A stretch of 54,390 bases of DNA, from NCBI GenBank assembly GCA_023417785.1, contig JAEZEH010000072.1:1-54390 (forward strand). Reading direction: 5' to 3'. A model generated the notes under the pieces. It made no database searches and was not told where the DNA came from. It was given only the letters and a program-made list of their open reading frames with translations. The stretch is from Bacteroidota bacterium (GTDB lineage Bacteria > Bacteroidota > Bacteroidia > Cytophagales > Cyclobacteriaceae). The position numbers and the translations under genes are program-made. This document shows, piece after piece, positions 10,356 to 19,785 of the stretch. Numbering within the stretch: position 1 is the first letter of the stretch; each line of letters opens with the position of its first letter.

Positions 10356-12665
10356 ATGCTAAGCAGGATTAAATTCGGGGTGTTAAAAGTAGTCTTCTCT
10401 TTTCCGATACAGCTCCTGTTGAACAACCTGAAGCGGAACATCGTCCTGATCTTTTGCTGGGTGGTCCTTTTCGCAATGATTACGGGAAGCTTCGGCAAAT
10501 ACCTCGGAATACCCTATCTCTTTCTCGATCCCGAATATCTGAACACGGTTGATTTCCGGAGTTTTTTTATCATCGGCCTTGTAACGGCTGGATTCGTGAC
10601 AGCATTCCACATCAGCTGCTACATTATCGACGGCCACCGGTTTTCATTCGTTGGTACATTAACGCGGCCGTTTGCAAAATTCGCGTTAAACAACAGTCTT
10701 ATCCCGATGGCTTTTCTGATTACATACATCTATCAGATCGTCGGATTTCAAATCAATAATGAATACACCACCGCCAGTGGCCTGGCACTGAATCTCGCCG
10801 GCCTCATCGGTGGATACGCGCTAATGACTCTGGTATTTTTTCTCTATTTCCGGTTCACCAACAAGGATATATTCAAATACGTCGTCTGTCGTATCGACGA
10901 GAACATCAAGAAGAAGGTAAAGCTCACCCGCGCCAGTGCGATGAAGAAGCTCGACATTGCACGTAAGAAACAGGAGCATGTCGATAACTATCTCGACTTC
11001 GATATGCGTTTCAAACAAGTGGAAGAAAGTACCTTCTATGACAAGCAGACCATTATTCAGGTTTTTGATCAGAACCATTTTAACCTGGTAATCATCGAGC
11101 TGCTGATCATCGGACTGGTAATTCTGCTTGGAATTTTTAAGGATTATCCCCTGTTTCAGCTTCCCGCCGCAGCGAGCTTTATTATTTTCCTAACCTTTTT
11201 CGTGATGATGGCCGGGGCGTTTGCTTACTGGTTCGGCGGGTGGTCGGCAACCGCTGCCCTGGTGCTGTTTTTTGCTGTCAACTATTTTGTGGGACATGAT
11301 TATTTCACCAAACGGTATGAGGCTTTTGGTTTGGACTATGAACAGCAACCCGCGGCCTATACGGTAAAATCAATTCAGGAACTGAACGAAGTCGAAGCCA
11401 TTGAAGGTGACCGAAAGTCGAACATGGTGATGCTGGAAAACTGGCGTAGAAAATTTCCGCCACACTCTCCGCCCAAACTCGTTTTTGTTTGCGCAAGTGG
11501 CGGCGGAAAACGCGCCGCGCTGTGGACGTTCAGCGCACTTCAACATACGGACAGCGTAACGCAGGGCAAACTTTGGGAAAACACAATGCTCGTCACGGGC
11601 GCCTCAGGCGGACTAATCGGCGCAAGCTATTTCAGAGAACTCAAGCTGCGCGAAAAACTTGGTGAAAACATTAAACCCTATTCATTTTACCACCGACGAA
11701 AAATTTCGACCGACAACCTGAATCCGCTTATATTCAGCTTGCTGGCCAATGATCTCTTTGTTGGCTTTACCAAGTTCGAATATGGCGGTGATCTGTATTA
11801 CAAGGATCGCAGCTATACCTTTGAAGAACAGCTAAATCAAATAACGGATGGCTTAATGGACAAGCCGATTTCCGCGTACGACAGCCTTGAACTGGCAGGG
11901 GCAATTCCCACCATGATCTTCACTCCTACCATTGTGAATGACGGTCGTCGTCTCTATATCGCCTCGCGGCCTGTGAGATTCATGAATTATGATATGGTCA
12001 ATTATCCCGACTACCAGTTTTTCAAAATCAGCGGAGTTGATTTTCAATCGATATTCAAAAACCAGGGTGCGCCCAACCTGCGTTTTCTGTCGGCACTTCG
12101 GATGAGTGCGACATTTCCGTACATAACGCCAAACACGACGCTTCCCACCGAGCCGGCTATTTCAATAATGGATGCCGGCATCTCTGATAATTTCGGACTT
12201 GGGGATGCTGTCCGATTTATGTACGCGTATAAGGAATGGATTGCAGAGAACACATCCGGCGTGGTTTTTATTTCAATTCGCGATTCCCCGAAGCTTAACA
12301 AAATACCACCTGCTCTTGAACCCAGCTTAATCGACGCGGTGACGCAGCCCATCAGTTCTGTGTACAACAACTTTGAAAATTTTCAGGACATCAACAGCGA
12401 TATGGCGATCAGCTATGCCCGCTCCTGGTTCGACGGCCCGATTGAACGCATCGATATCCAGTATCTGGCTGAACATTATGGACCAATACTCAAGAAGATG
12501 GACAGCCTGCGGAAAAATGACTCACGGGCTTCATTGAGCTGGCGGCTAACCACGCGCGAGAAACAAGGTGTGGTTAATTCCATTTACGGAACCGAAAACC
12601 AGAGCCAGATCAAGAAGCTGCAAAAGCTGTTGCATGCCGAACCCGAAGTTGTGCTCAACCACTGA
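10356..12665 (+). CDS. Multi-spanning membrane protein with C-terminal patatin-like phospholipase domain
   Basis: The 769-residue product has an N-terminal half with about seven hydrophobic segments (roughly residues 25-320, in two clusters separated by a charged stretch at about 185-235), then a patatin-like lipid acyl hydrolase domain from about 370. The active site looks complete: oxyanion loop GGGKRAA, nucleophile Ser417 in GASGG, and Asp606 in DAGISDNFG. The expected activity is phospholipase A-type or acyl-ester hydrolysis at the membrane. Many bacterial patatins act in membrane remodelling or defence; nothing beside this gene points to a defence system. The next gene, a helicase, starts 49 bases downstream on the same strand. 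The domain call is firm, the substrate unknown. Confidence 0.87.
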   Translation: MLSRIKFGVLKVVFSFPIQLLLNNLKRNIVLIFCWVVLFAMITGSFGKYLGIPYLFLDPEYLNTVDFRSFFIIGLVTAGFVTAFHISCYIIDGHRFSFVGTLTRPFAKFALNNSLIPMAFLITYIYQIVGFQINNEYTTASGLALNLAGLIGGYALMTLVFFLYFRFTNKDIFKYVVCRIDENIKKKVKLTRASAMKKLDIARKKQEHVDNYLDFDMRFKQVEESTFYDKQTIIQVFDQNHFNLVIIELLIIGLVILLGIFKDYPLFQLPAAASFIIFLTFFVMMAGAFAYWFGGWSATAALVLFFAVNYFVGHDYFTKRYEAFGLDYEQQPAAYTVKSIQELNEVEAIEGDRKSNMVMLENWRRKFPPHSPPKLVFVCASGGGKRAALWTFSALQHTDSVTQGKLWENTMLVTGASGGLIGASYFRELKLREKLGENIKPYSFYHRRKISTDNLNPLIFSLLANDLFVGFTKFEYGGDLYYKDRSYTFEEQLNQITDGLMDKPISAYDSLELAGAIPTMIFTPTIVNDGRRLYIASRPVRFMNYDMVNYPDYQFFKISGVDFQSIFKNQGAPNLRFLSALRMSATFPYITPNTTLPTEPAISIMDAGISDNFGLGDAVRFMYAYKEWIAENTSGVVFISIRDSPKLNKIPPALEPSLIDAVTQPISSVYNNFENFQDINSDMAISYARSWFDGPIERIDIQYLAEHYGPILKKMDSLRKNDSRASLSWRLTTREKQGVVNSIYGTENQSQIKKLQKLLHAEPEVVLNH

Positions 12666-12714
12666 AAGCCATTCCATTAGCGACGTTTAAACATTCTGGG
12701 TTATATTTACCCGG

Positions 12715-14637
12715 ATGAATGTACACGAGCAGTTACTGAAAACACTGGACCTGATAAAACTTGAACGACAGGCAGACCTGGACTACTACCGTCAGAAGGT
12801 ATTGCTACGTTCCCTGCATGAACGTACCCAGGAAGGGACGACGTGGTACCCTGTAAAACTGAAGCGTGATTACATTGGCACAGGCGAACGGATTATCCTT
12901 GAAGTGGAACGTACCACCCATCCTGACCAGCCGCATGCGTTTCAAAGTGGCAAATCCGTTAGCATCTTTTCGAACGCGGCAGGTACCCCTGAAAAGGAAC
13001 ACGCAAACGCCGTAGTAAACTACGTGAAAGACAATACCATGGTGCTTACGCTCAACGCAGATGAGTTACCCGACTGGATTGAAGACGGCCTGCTGGGTGT
13101 GGATGTCATGTTTGACGAGATGAGCTATCGCGAGATGGAATTTGCCCTCAGGGAAGTGATCAAGGCAGACAGTGGCAGAGCAGCCAAATTCAGGGAACTT
13201 TTGCTCGGCGATGGCGCCAAACCCGGGAAGCGAACCGATAGAAAAGCGCCTGTGTATCCGTCGCAACTGAACGAAAGTCAGCAACAGGCATTCCGGATGG
13301 TGCTCGAATGCGACGACATTGCCTTTGTCCATGGTCCGCCCGGAACGGGAAAAACAACTACCCTGGTACACGCGATAGCCGAAACAATAAAGGATGAAAG
13401 GCAGGTCCTGGTTTGCGCCCCAAGTAACGCCGCCGTTGACCTTCTCGCTGATAAGCTCGCTGAACTGGGGCTCGAGGTGTTGCGCATTGGTCACCCCGCC
13501 CGCGTGACGGAACAATCCCTGAGCAAAACGCTTGACGCCCGAATAGCAATGCATCCACACTATCAGGAACTGCGCGAACTACGGAAGAAGATGGAGCAGA
13601 TCCGTACCGCGGCATTCAAATACAAACGCAAATTTGGCTACTACGAAAAGGAACAACGGCGAATGCTCCTGCAGGAAGCCAAAATTCTTAAGGCAGATGC
13701 GGATGCCCTAGAGTTTTACATTGTGAACGACCTCCTCATCAAAAGTGAAGCGATTTGCTGTACCCTGGTCGGAAGTTCACATCCGGTGATGCGTGGGAAA
13801 AAGTTCAAAACCGCCTTTATCGATGAAGCCGCCCAGGCACTGGAACCCGCCACCTGGATACCTTTACTTCGATGTGAACGCGTCATCTTCGCTGGTGACC
13901 ATTTCCAACTCCCGCCAACAATAAAATCATTCGAAGCAGCACGGCAAGGACTCGCAGAAACGTTGTTTGAAAAGGGCATAAAGCGACATCCTGAAAATGC
14001 GTCCATGTTACAGGTGCAGTATCGTATGCACGAAGACATCATGACTTTTTCATCCGGATATTTTTATAAAGACGAATTGATCGCCCACGATTCGGTTAAA
14101 ACGAAACTTCTTATTGAAGGCAGCTCGCCTGTTGAATTTATCGATACTGCGGGCTGTGGATTCAATGAAGAACAGGACCCCGAAACATTGAGCCGTTACA
14201 ACGAGGAAGAAGCGCAACTTGCCATCCGACTCGCCGAAAACGTCATCAATGAAACCGGGACGTCAGAATGGATTTACCGAAAACTCAGGATGGGTATCAT
14301 TACTCCCTATCGCGCGCAGGTGGAGCACTTGACAAAGCTGGCGGAGGCGTCGGCAGTCCTCGAACCTGTATTGAAACTGATAACAATCGATACTGTTGAT
14401 GCCTTCCAGGGACAGGAACGCGATGTTATCCTGATCTCTTTTGTGAGAAGCAACAACGAAGGCGAGGTTGGTTTTCTTGGCGACATCCGCCGGACCAATG
14501 TGGCGATGACACGGGCAAAAACTAAACTGATTCTGATCGGCGACAGCGCAACACTGGGCTCACACCCTTTTTATCTTGAGCTGCTGAATTGGGTTCAATC
14601 CCGCGAGTTCTACAAGAGTGCATTCGAACTTCAGTGA
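12715..14637 (+). CDS. IGHMBP2/UPF1-like superfamily 1B helicase
   Basis: A 640-residue AAA-type DNA/RNA helicase of the UPF1-IGHMBP2 group, with an N-terminal beta-barrel-type region (about 1-160) and two RecA-like domains. Motifs visible: Walker A GPPGTGKTTTL, motif II IDEAAQALE, motif III AGDHFQLPPT, motif IV QYRMHEDIM, motif V TVDAFQGQERDVI and motif VI RRTNVAMTRAK. Family members unwind or translocate 5' to 3' on RNA or DNA; the bacterial role is not settled. The downstream uracil-DNA glycosylase-like gene begins 11 bases after its stop codon, so the two are probably co-transcribed, which hints at a DNA-maintenance role. Confidence 0.92.
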   Translation: MNVHEQLLKTLDLIKLERQADLDYYRQKVLLRSLHERTQEGTTWYPVKLKRDYIGTGERIILEVERTTHPDQPHAFQSGKSVSIFSNAAGTPEKEHANAVVNYVKDNTMVLTLNADELPDWIEDGLLGVDVMFDEMSYREMEFALREVIKADSGRAAKFRELLLGDGAKPGKRTDRKAPVYPSQLNESQQQAFRMVLECDDIAFVHGPPGTGKTTTLVHAIAETIKDERQVLVCAPSNAAVDLLADKLAELGLEVLRIGHPARVTEQSLSKTLDARIAMHPHYQELRELRKKMEQIRTAAFKYKRKFGYYEKEQRRMLLQEAKILKADADALEFYIVNDLLIKSEAICCTLVGSSHPVMRGKKFKTAFIDEAAQALEPATWIPLLRCERVIFAGDHFQLPPTIKSFEAARQGLAETLFEKGIKRHPENASMLQVQYRMHEDIMTFSSGYFYKDELIAHDSVKTKLLIEGSSPVEFIDTAGCGFNEEQDPETLSRYNEEEAQLAIRLAENVINETGTSEWIYRKLRMGIITPYRAQVEHLTKLAEASAVLEPVLKLITIDTVDAFQGQERDVILISFVRSNNEGEVGFLGDIRRTNVAMTRAKTKLILIGDSATLGSHPFYLELLNWVQSREFYKSAFELQ

Positions 14638-14648
14638 ACGTATCATCA

Positions 14649-15329
14649 ATGACGACAGCAGACTCCTTTTCCAATGCGGTTCTCAACTTCTACCAAAACC
14701 TTAACCTCAACCGCAGATTACCTGCAGGGGTTTCCTACATGAATCCGTTCCTGGACAAAACTGCGTTTGACGTTACCACCAGATTCTATCAGACTTTTTA
14801 CAACGATACGAATACACGTCGTGTTATTCTTGGAATCAACCCCGGAAGATTCGGCGGAGGAATAACGGGCATTCCATTTACGGATCCGATTAATCTTGAA
14901 TTGTACTGCGGAATTGACAACAACTTCCAGAAAAAACCGGAACTATCGTCAACGTTCATTTACATGATGATTGATGCCTATGGTGGTGCGAAGAAGTTCT
15001 ACAAAGATTATTTCATTACGGCACTTAGTCCACTGGGGTTTATCAAAGACGGAAAAAACCTCAACTACTATGACATTCCAAAATTGAAGACCGCTGTCGA
15101 GCCATTTGTGATAGACTGCCTGGAAAAGCAGCTGTCCATGAACATAGACCGTGTCCGTGCCTACTGCCTCGGCGAAGGTGAAAACTTCAAATACCTGAAC
15201 AGTCTTAATCAGAAACACAACTACTTTCAGGAAATCATCCCCTTGCCGCACCCACGTTTCATCATGCAGTACAAACGCAAGATGCTTCAGGAGTATATTC
15301 AACGTTACGTTGAAACGCTGAGGGCCTAA
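14649..15329 (+). CDS. SMUG2/DUF4918-type uracil-DNA glycosylase family protein
   Basis: A 226-residue member of the uracil-DNA glycosylase superfamily, which removes uracil or related damaged bases from DNA by hydrolysing the N-glycosidic bond. Motif 1 reads GINPGRFGGGITGIPF, matching the SMUG-type GMNPGP pattern, and motif 2 reads PLPHPRF in place of HPSPR. The frame is open from 14589 inside the helicase gene, but the ATG at 14649 is preferred because it gives an 11-base gap and avoids a 49-base overlap. Likely in one operon with the helicase. Its 3' end overlaps the convergent hrpB stop by four bases. The superfamily call is good; base specificity cannot be read from sequence. Confidence 0.85.
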   Translation: MTTADSFSNAVLNFYQNLNLNRRLPAGVSYMNPFLDKTAFDVTTRFYQTFYNDTNTRRVILGINPGRFGGGITGIPFTDPINLELYCGIDNNFQKKPELSSTFIYMMIDAYGGAKKFYKDYFITALSPLGFIKDGKNLNYYDIPKLKTAVEPFVIDCLEKQLSMNIDRVRAYCLGEGENFKYLNSLNQKHNYFQEIIPLPHPRFIMQYKRKMLQEYIQRYVETLRA

Positions 15330-17821
15330 TTCACATTCCGTCGTTTTGCTCCGCGGACAGGTTCTGCATTCCATGGGTCATCGGGCCAGTGATGTTTTGG
15401 ATAACGCATGCGTAGTTCCTTTCGAACTTCATGGTAGGTGGTCTGCCAGAAACTCTTAAGATCCTGAGTTACCTGAACGGGTTTAAATCCGGGAGACAGG
15501 AGGTGAAGAAGAATTTTTGTTCGCCCCTCATTTACAGCAGGTGTCTCGGCAAGCCCGAACATTTCCTGAAGGCGAACCTCCACCACAGGAGGACTTCCGT
15601 CCGCATGGTATTTCACTTTGATCATTGATCCACTTGGAACCTGAATACGCTCAGGGGCAAGTCGGTCCAGCTTCTGGCTGAGTTCCCAGGGAAGTAAGGT
15701 ACGTATCATCGAGGGCGTATCGAGTTTTAAGAGTTCCCCCCTGCGGCTGACATCCTGAATGAAGGGCGCGAGCCAGTCGTCCAGGTTCTCTAACAGATAC
15801 GCATCATTAACCGGTGGCCACTCCTCAGCCTTCCGCCAGTGATGCAGACTAAGTATCCGGTTTCGAATAAGATCCATGCCTTCCTGATTTCCCAGCACGT
15901 GCAAGCCAGCCGTTTTCACGTACTCCAACACAACGGCTATACGCTGATCATTTTTTATCGCGTGGTAAGGTTTGCTTTCCAGAAGTAACGGCCCGATTCT
16001 CTTCTCGGTGAATCCCGCGACCATCCCGCGTTCATCGTCCCAGGTCACTACAGTCTTCTCTACAGCGTGACGCCGCAGCTCTTCCGCGTTCATGGGTGCA
16101 GCCAGAAACACCTTGCCTTCAGACGCTCCGGCGTCGACCTGCGCGGCACACAACCAGGGCTCGGAAACAAGGCTATCCGATTGTGCCACGTAAACATTGC
16201 GGCCATTCAATAATTTAAACCGCGGACTATGTTTGCCTTGTTGCTGAGCTAATCGTTCCGGGTAGGCGGCCCAAAGGAGCGCACCCACATCGTAGGCAAA
16301 TGGTATCGAATTATCTGGTTCTACTGAAAGTAACCTGCGCCAGTTGACCGCAACCCTTTCAATTCGTTCGAGCGTCGCGGTTTCGACAGCCAAACGCTCG
16401 CCAGCACGCCATTTACGCAACGCTTCAACTCGAAGCGTAAGGTCCGCGCCTGTCCCTCTTTCTAGCGGGTCGCGTTCCTCGAGGAGCGCGGCAACATCTG
16501 TGGCGAGCGCAAGCATACCCTTGCGATGTGCGAGTGCATCTCTCGCTTCGAGTAACAAGTGTGCGATTCGTGGATGCGTTGGCAGTTGAAGCATCGCTTT
16601 CCCACGCTTCGTTATACCCCTTTCATCAATTGCCTCGAGTTGTTCCAGCAGATCCCATGCCTGTGCTACGGAACCACGCGGGGGTCGCGTTATCCAGGTA
16701 AGGTCATCAACATTGCTGATGCCCCAGTTGGCGAGTTCGAGAACCAGCGGGGCAAGGTCTGCTTCCAGAATTTCAGGCTTTCGTTTCTCCGCCAGGAAAA
16801 GGTGCTCGCCCTGTGTCCACATACGGTAGCACATACCTTCGTAAAGGCGCCCGGCCCGACCGGCACGTTGATCGGCGGCATCGCGTGTAATCCGTGTAGT
16901 CTCCAGACGCGTTAGTCCGCTCCGTGGATCGAAACGTGGAACCCGTGAAAGGCCAGCGTCTACAACCGTTCTTATTCCTTCAATCGTAAGCGAGGTCTCC
17001 GCGATCGACGTCGCCAAAACCACTTTGCGCTTTCCGTCCTTGCGGGGGAGTATCGCTTCCTGCTGACGGCGGAACGAAAGGTCGCCATATAATGGATAGA
17101 CTATTGCATCCAACTCCTGTTTGTCCAACTCCTGAGCCACACGCTTGATTTCACCCGCTCCGGGAAGGAAGACCAGCACATCGCCGGGGTTCTCACGTAG
17201 CGCCTTGCCTATAACGAATGGTACACGCTTTACCGGAAAATCATCAGAAGCTTTTTCATCATGTCGGATAGTGACCGGATACTGTCTGCCCTGTGAAGTG
17301 ATGACCGGAGCTCCTTTCAGGATCGTTGATAATTCAGCCGTGTCAAGCGTTGCCGACATGATCAGTATGCGGAGATCGGGACGCAGAACCTGCTGCACCT
17401 GAAGTGCCAGCGCGAGGGCGAGATCAGCATGAATACTCCGTTCGTGGAATTCGTCAAAGATCAGCAAGCCAACACCCTCGAGCGCTGAATCCTGCTGTAA
17501 CATGCGCGTAAGAATTCCTTCAGTAACTACTTCCACCCTAGTGCGATTACCAACCTTCGAATCGAATCGAACACGGTAACCAATTTCATCACCGCAGTTT
17601 TGTTCACGCAGATCAGCCATGCGTTCCGCTACTGCTTTTGCAGCCAGACGCCGCGGTTCAAGCATGATGATTTTGTTTTCGCCGAGCCATCCTTCACGCA
17701 TCAGTTCCAACGGCAGAACTGTAGACTTGCCTGCACCCGGAGGCGCCTGGACAATGGTGACCGGAGACGAAACAAGCTTCGACTTGAGCTCGTCAACAAT
17801 ATCGAGTACAGGATAATCCAT
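15326..17821 (-). CDS. hrpB: ATP-dependent helicase HrpB
   Basis: DEAH-box (DExH) helicase of the HrpB family, 831 residues, the usual full length. Motifs: Walker A APPGAGKSTVLPLELM, DEFHERS (a DEFH variant typical of HrpB), SATLD, and motif VI DQRAGRAGR, followed by the helicase-associated domain and the HrpB-specific C-terminal domain. Its cellular role is poorly defined; an RNA substrate is assumed from the DEAH family. The start codon immediately abuts the stop of the ceramidase-like gene (17822), so the two are translationally close and probably one transcript. Confidence 0.95.
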   Translation of the reverse strand: MDYPVLDIVDELKSKLVSSPVTIVQAPPGAGKSTVLPLELMREGWLGENKIIMLEPRRLAAKAVAERMADLREQNCGDEIGYRVRFDSKVGNRTRVEVVTEGILTRMLQQDSALEGVGLLIFDEFHERSIHADLALALALQVQQVLRPDLRILIMSATLDTAELSTILKGAPVITSQGRQYPVTIRHDEKASDDFPVKRVPFVIGKALRENPGDVLVFLPGAGEIKRVAQELDKQELDAIVYPLYGDLSFRRQQEAILPRKDGKRKVVLATSIAETSLTIEGIRTVVDAGLSRVPRFDPRSGLTRLETTRITRDAADQRAGRAGRLYEGMCYRMWTQGEHLFLAEKRKPEILEADLAPLVLELANWGISNVDDLTWITRPPRGSVAQAWDLLEQLEAIDERGITKRGKAMLQLPTHPRIAHLLLEARDALAHRKGMLALATDVAALLEERDPLERGTGADLTLRVEALRKWRAGERLAVETATLERIERVAVNWRRLLSVEPDNSIPFAYDVGALLWAAYPERLAQQQGKHSPRFKLLNGRNVYVAQSDSLVSEPWLCAAQVDAGASEGKVFLAAPMNAEELRRHAVEKTVVTWDDERGMVAGFTEKRIGPLLLESKPYHAIKNDQRIAVVLEYVKTAGLHVLGNQEGMDLIRNRILSLHHWRKAEEWPPVNDAYLLENLDDWLAPFIQDVSRRGELLKLDTPSMIRTLLPWELSQKLDRLAPERIQVPSGSMIKVKYHADGSPPVVEVRLQEMFGLAETPAVNEGRTKILLHLLSPGFKPVQVTQDLKSFWQTTYHEVRKELRMRYPKHHWPDDPWNAEPVRGAKRRNVN

Positions 17822-19174
17822 TTAGTAAATCGCTTTCTGAAGCTCAATCAACGATTCGGTAAGATAAGCTCCGTTGCCCGGGCCATACCAGTTCATCAGT
17901 CGGGTTTCATAGTGGGAATTGTCATAGTACTTATCCGCAGTGATATAACCGATATAGTGGCCATTGAAACTAGTGACAATTGCATGAAACCCCTGCTCCC
18001 GCGCCGCGACCCGAATGCTTTCCGTTAGCTCACCCGAGAAATCGCACGGCGTGCCCATCAAAAGGATGTCGCCCAATCGCAAGGCCGTAAGATAAGTCTG
18101 ATATTCGCCAAAGGCAGACCGGAACAACCATGGTCGGATACGCCAGTTTTCACTCACCTTAATCTGGGCCTCTCCCAGAAAAAGAGGAACGCGTACCATC
18201 ATAAGCGTACTATCCTGCATCTGCGCGAGGTTTGGCTGTAAATCGGTAAACCGATTGGTTATCTCGTGGGCAACCCAGCCAAGACAAGGTTTACCGGCCT
18301 CGGGTGCCTTCAAACCATGGCTACCCATTGCACCCGCTAAAAACATCGCGAAATCGTACCCCATCGATTCGAGACTGTCGACCAGCGCACCCGGATAGTC
18401 TCGTGATAACTCATAGTCATCGGAATACAGACAAGTTGCATGGGCGTTGAAACTTGTGACCACCAGCTTCCGGTCATCGGCAAGCGTAATCTCTATTGCA
18501 TGTAGTAAGGAATCAACCGATCCTTCTTCACGATCGAGTCGGTTTCGAACTGCTGAAGGAACCATGATGGATCCCGTACGGATGCTTGCCGAAACAAGTT
18601 CACGATTTGCCAGGGTAATACTTTCGACAATACGTTCTGCAATAAAATTTACAATTGAATCGCTGTAAGAGCCATAAATAAATCCGGTCGCCCCTTCACC
18701 CCAGTTGCCGATACTGTTGTGCGTATGAGTAGCATTGAGGTACGTATTTGACAATGAGAATCCTGCTTCCTGCAACCGGGAATGAAGTTCTTCCGTCACT
18801 TTGGGTGGTATGATCAGCAGATCGGCACTGACGATTGCAACGCGTTGTGAACCGTTTTCCACAACTATTGCCCTTACAAACAACGAGTCATGCACAGCAG
18901 TGAACTCCCTGCCCCGACGTTTACCGTAACCTGCGGTGGCAACCCGATATGGTGGGGTAAGGTTGACCTTCGAGAAACCAAGACGCAGGCCATGACGGCC
19001 TTCCGGAACTGGTATTCCGCTTAGCGAATCCAGCTGATTCATCATCCTTCGGTAATGTGATGCTTCCGTATAAGGACTTCTATCGACGGGCTGAAGACTT
19101 GCCAGGATAAAGATCACTACCGCGATTATCAGGACCAGTAAAGAGAACAGTAGTATCCTGAAGATTTTTCTCAC
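17822..19174 (-). CDS. Membrane-anchored neutral/alkaline ceramidase-like hydrolase
   Basis: A 450-residue protein with one N-terminal membrane segment (about residues 5-27) and a domain resembling the N-terminal catalytic domain of neutral/alkaline non-lysosomal ceramidases. Supporting motifs are GFSKVNLTPP near residue 67, the metal-binding type LNATHTHNS (His150, His152) and VTSFNAHATCL further on. Neutral ceramidases hydrolyse the amide bond of ceramide using zinc; this protein is shorter than the 650-700-residue enzymes and seems to lack the C-terminal immunoglobulin-like domain, so ceramidase activity is an inference. Sphingolipids do occur in some Bacteroidota, which makes a lipid substrate plausible. 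It lies just upstream of hrpB in the same direction. Confidence 0.8.
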   Translation of the reverse strand: MRKIFRILLFSLLVLIIAVVIFILASLQPVDRSPYTEASHYRRMMNQLDSLSGIPVPEGRHGLRLGFSKVNLTPPYRVATAGYGKRRGREFTAVHDSLFVRAIVVENGSQRVAIVSADLLIIPPKVTEELHSRLQEAGFSLSNTYLNATHTHNSIGNWGEGATGFIYGSYSDSIVNFIAERIVESITLANRELVSASIRTGSIMVPSAVRNRLDREEGSVDSLLHAIEITLADDRKLVVTSFNAHATCLYSDDYELSRDYPGALVDSLESMGYDFAMFLAGAMGSHGLKAPEAGKPCLGWVAHEITNRFTDLQPNLAQMQDSTLMMVRVPLFLGEAQIKVSENWRIRPWLFRSAFGEYQTYLTALRLGDILLMGTPCDFSGELTESIRVAAREQGFHAIVTSFNGHYIGYITADKYYDNSHYETRLMNWYGPGNGAYLTESLIELQKAIY

Positions 19175-19320
19175 ATTTAAGTTTTCGGAAAGTTAAAGCA
19201 TAATCAAGGTCATAACAAATTAACCCCTGCGATGCCATCGGGTCTGATTATGTGACTTGTTTCGCTTACCCATGAAAATACCATTTCCAGTTAATTATAC
19301 TGGTGCCATATTTGCGCTTC

Positions 19321-19752
19321 ATGTTTATGCGCTTGTCGTTTCTTTTCCTTTTGATGCTTGTGCTGGTCCTACCTTCATCAGGTCAGAATGCACATGATAT
19401 GATGGTTGGCTTGCAGACGGATTTCGTAAAAACAGATAACATTAATCTGTTCCAAAAAGCGCAATTTGGAGCAGAGTTTCACTACATCGCTTCATCTGCT
19501 ATAACCGCCAGCGCGGGTATGGAGATCTGGACAGACGACGAATTCAGTTTTACAATTGGCGCCCGATGGTATCCGGCGGAACATGCCTTCCTGAAAATGA
19601 AAGCTCTGATAGGTGAGAATGACCTGGTGTTAGGAGGAGGATGGGTTATACCGATGAACGAGCATTTTCGTTTTGAAGCCACGGGAGATTTCTATTTCAA
19701 AGTCGATTTTGCCATTCGGGCGGGAATCGTCTATGTTATCAGAAGAAATTAA
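19321..19752 (+). CDS. Small secreted outer-membrane beta-barrel-like protein
   Basis: About 143 residues with a signal peptide (MRLSFLFLLMLVLVLPSSGQ) followed by alternating polar and hydrophobic strands (for example EFHYIASSAITASAGMEIW, then FEATGDFYFKVDFAIRAG), ending in an aromatic-rich strand as in small outer-membrane beta-barrels. I do not recognise a named family. The frame opens at a GTG at 19303; the ATG at 19321 or 19327 is more likely because both lead directly into the signal peptide. It shares a two-way terminator with the convergent superoxide dismutase gene. Confidence 0.7.
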   Translation: MFMRLSFLFLLMLVLVLPSSGQNAHDMMVGLQTDFVKTDNINLFQKAQFGAEFHYIASSAITASAGMEIWTDDEFSFTIGARWYPAEHAFLKMKALIGENDLVLGGGWVIPMNEHFRFEATGDFYFKVDFAIRAGIVYVIRRN

Positions 19753-19778
19753 AAAGGCTTCCGTTGGGAAGCCTTTTT
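19751..19778. terminator. Bidirectional intrinsic terminator
   Basis: A perfect 12-bp stem (19751-19762 with 19767-19778) closes a 4-base loop, with A-run and T-run on either side. It can end both the small beta-barrel gene on the plus strand and the superoxide dismutase gene on the minus strand. Confidence 0.93.
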
Positions 19779-19785
19779 AATTGAA

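Noticed and set aside
7015..14637. Helicase-nuclease, patatin and SF1 helicase as an antiphage island
   Set aside because: The genes point in different directions, each fits a housekeeping family, and no toxin, sensor or mobile-element gene is present.
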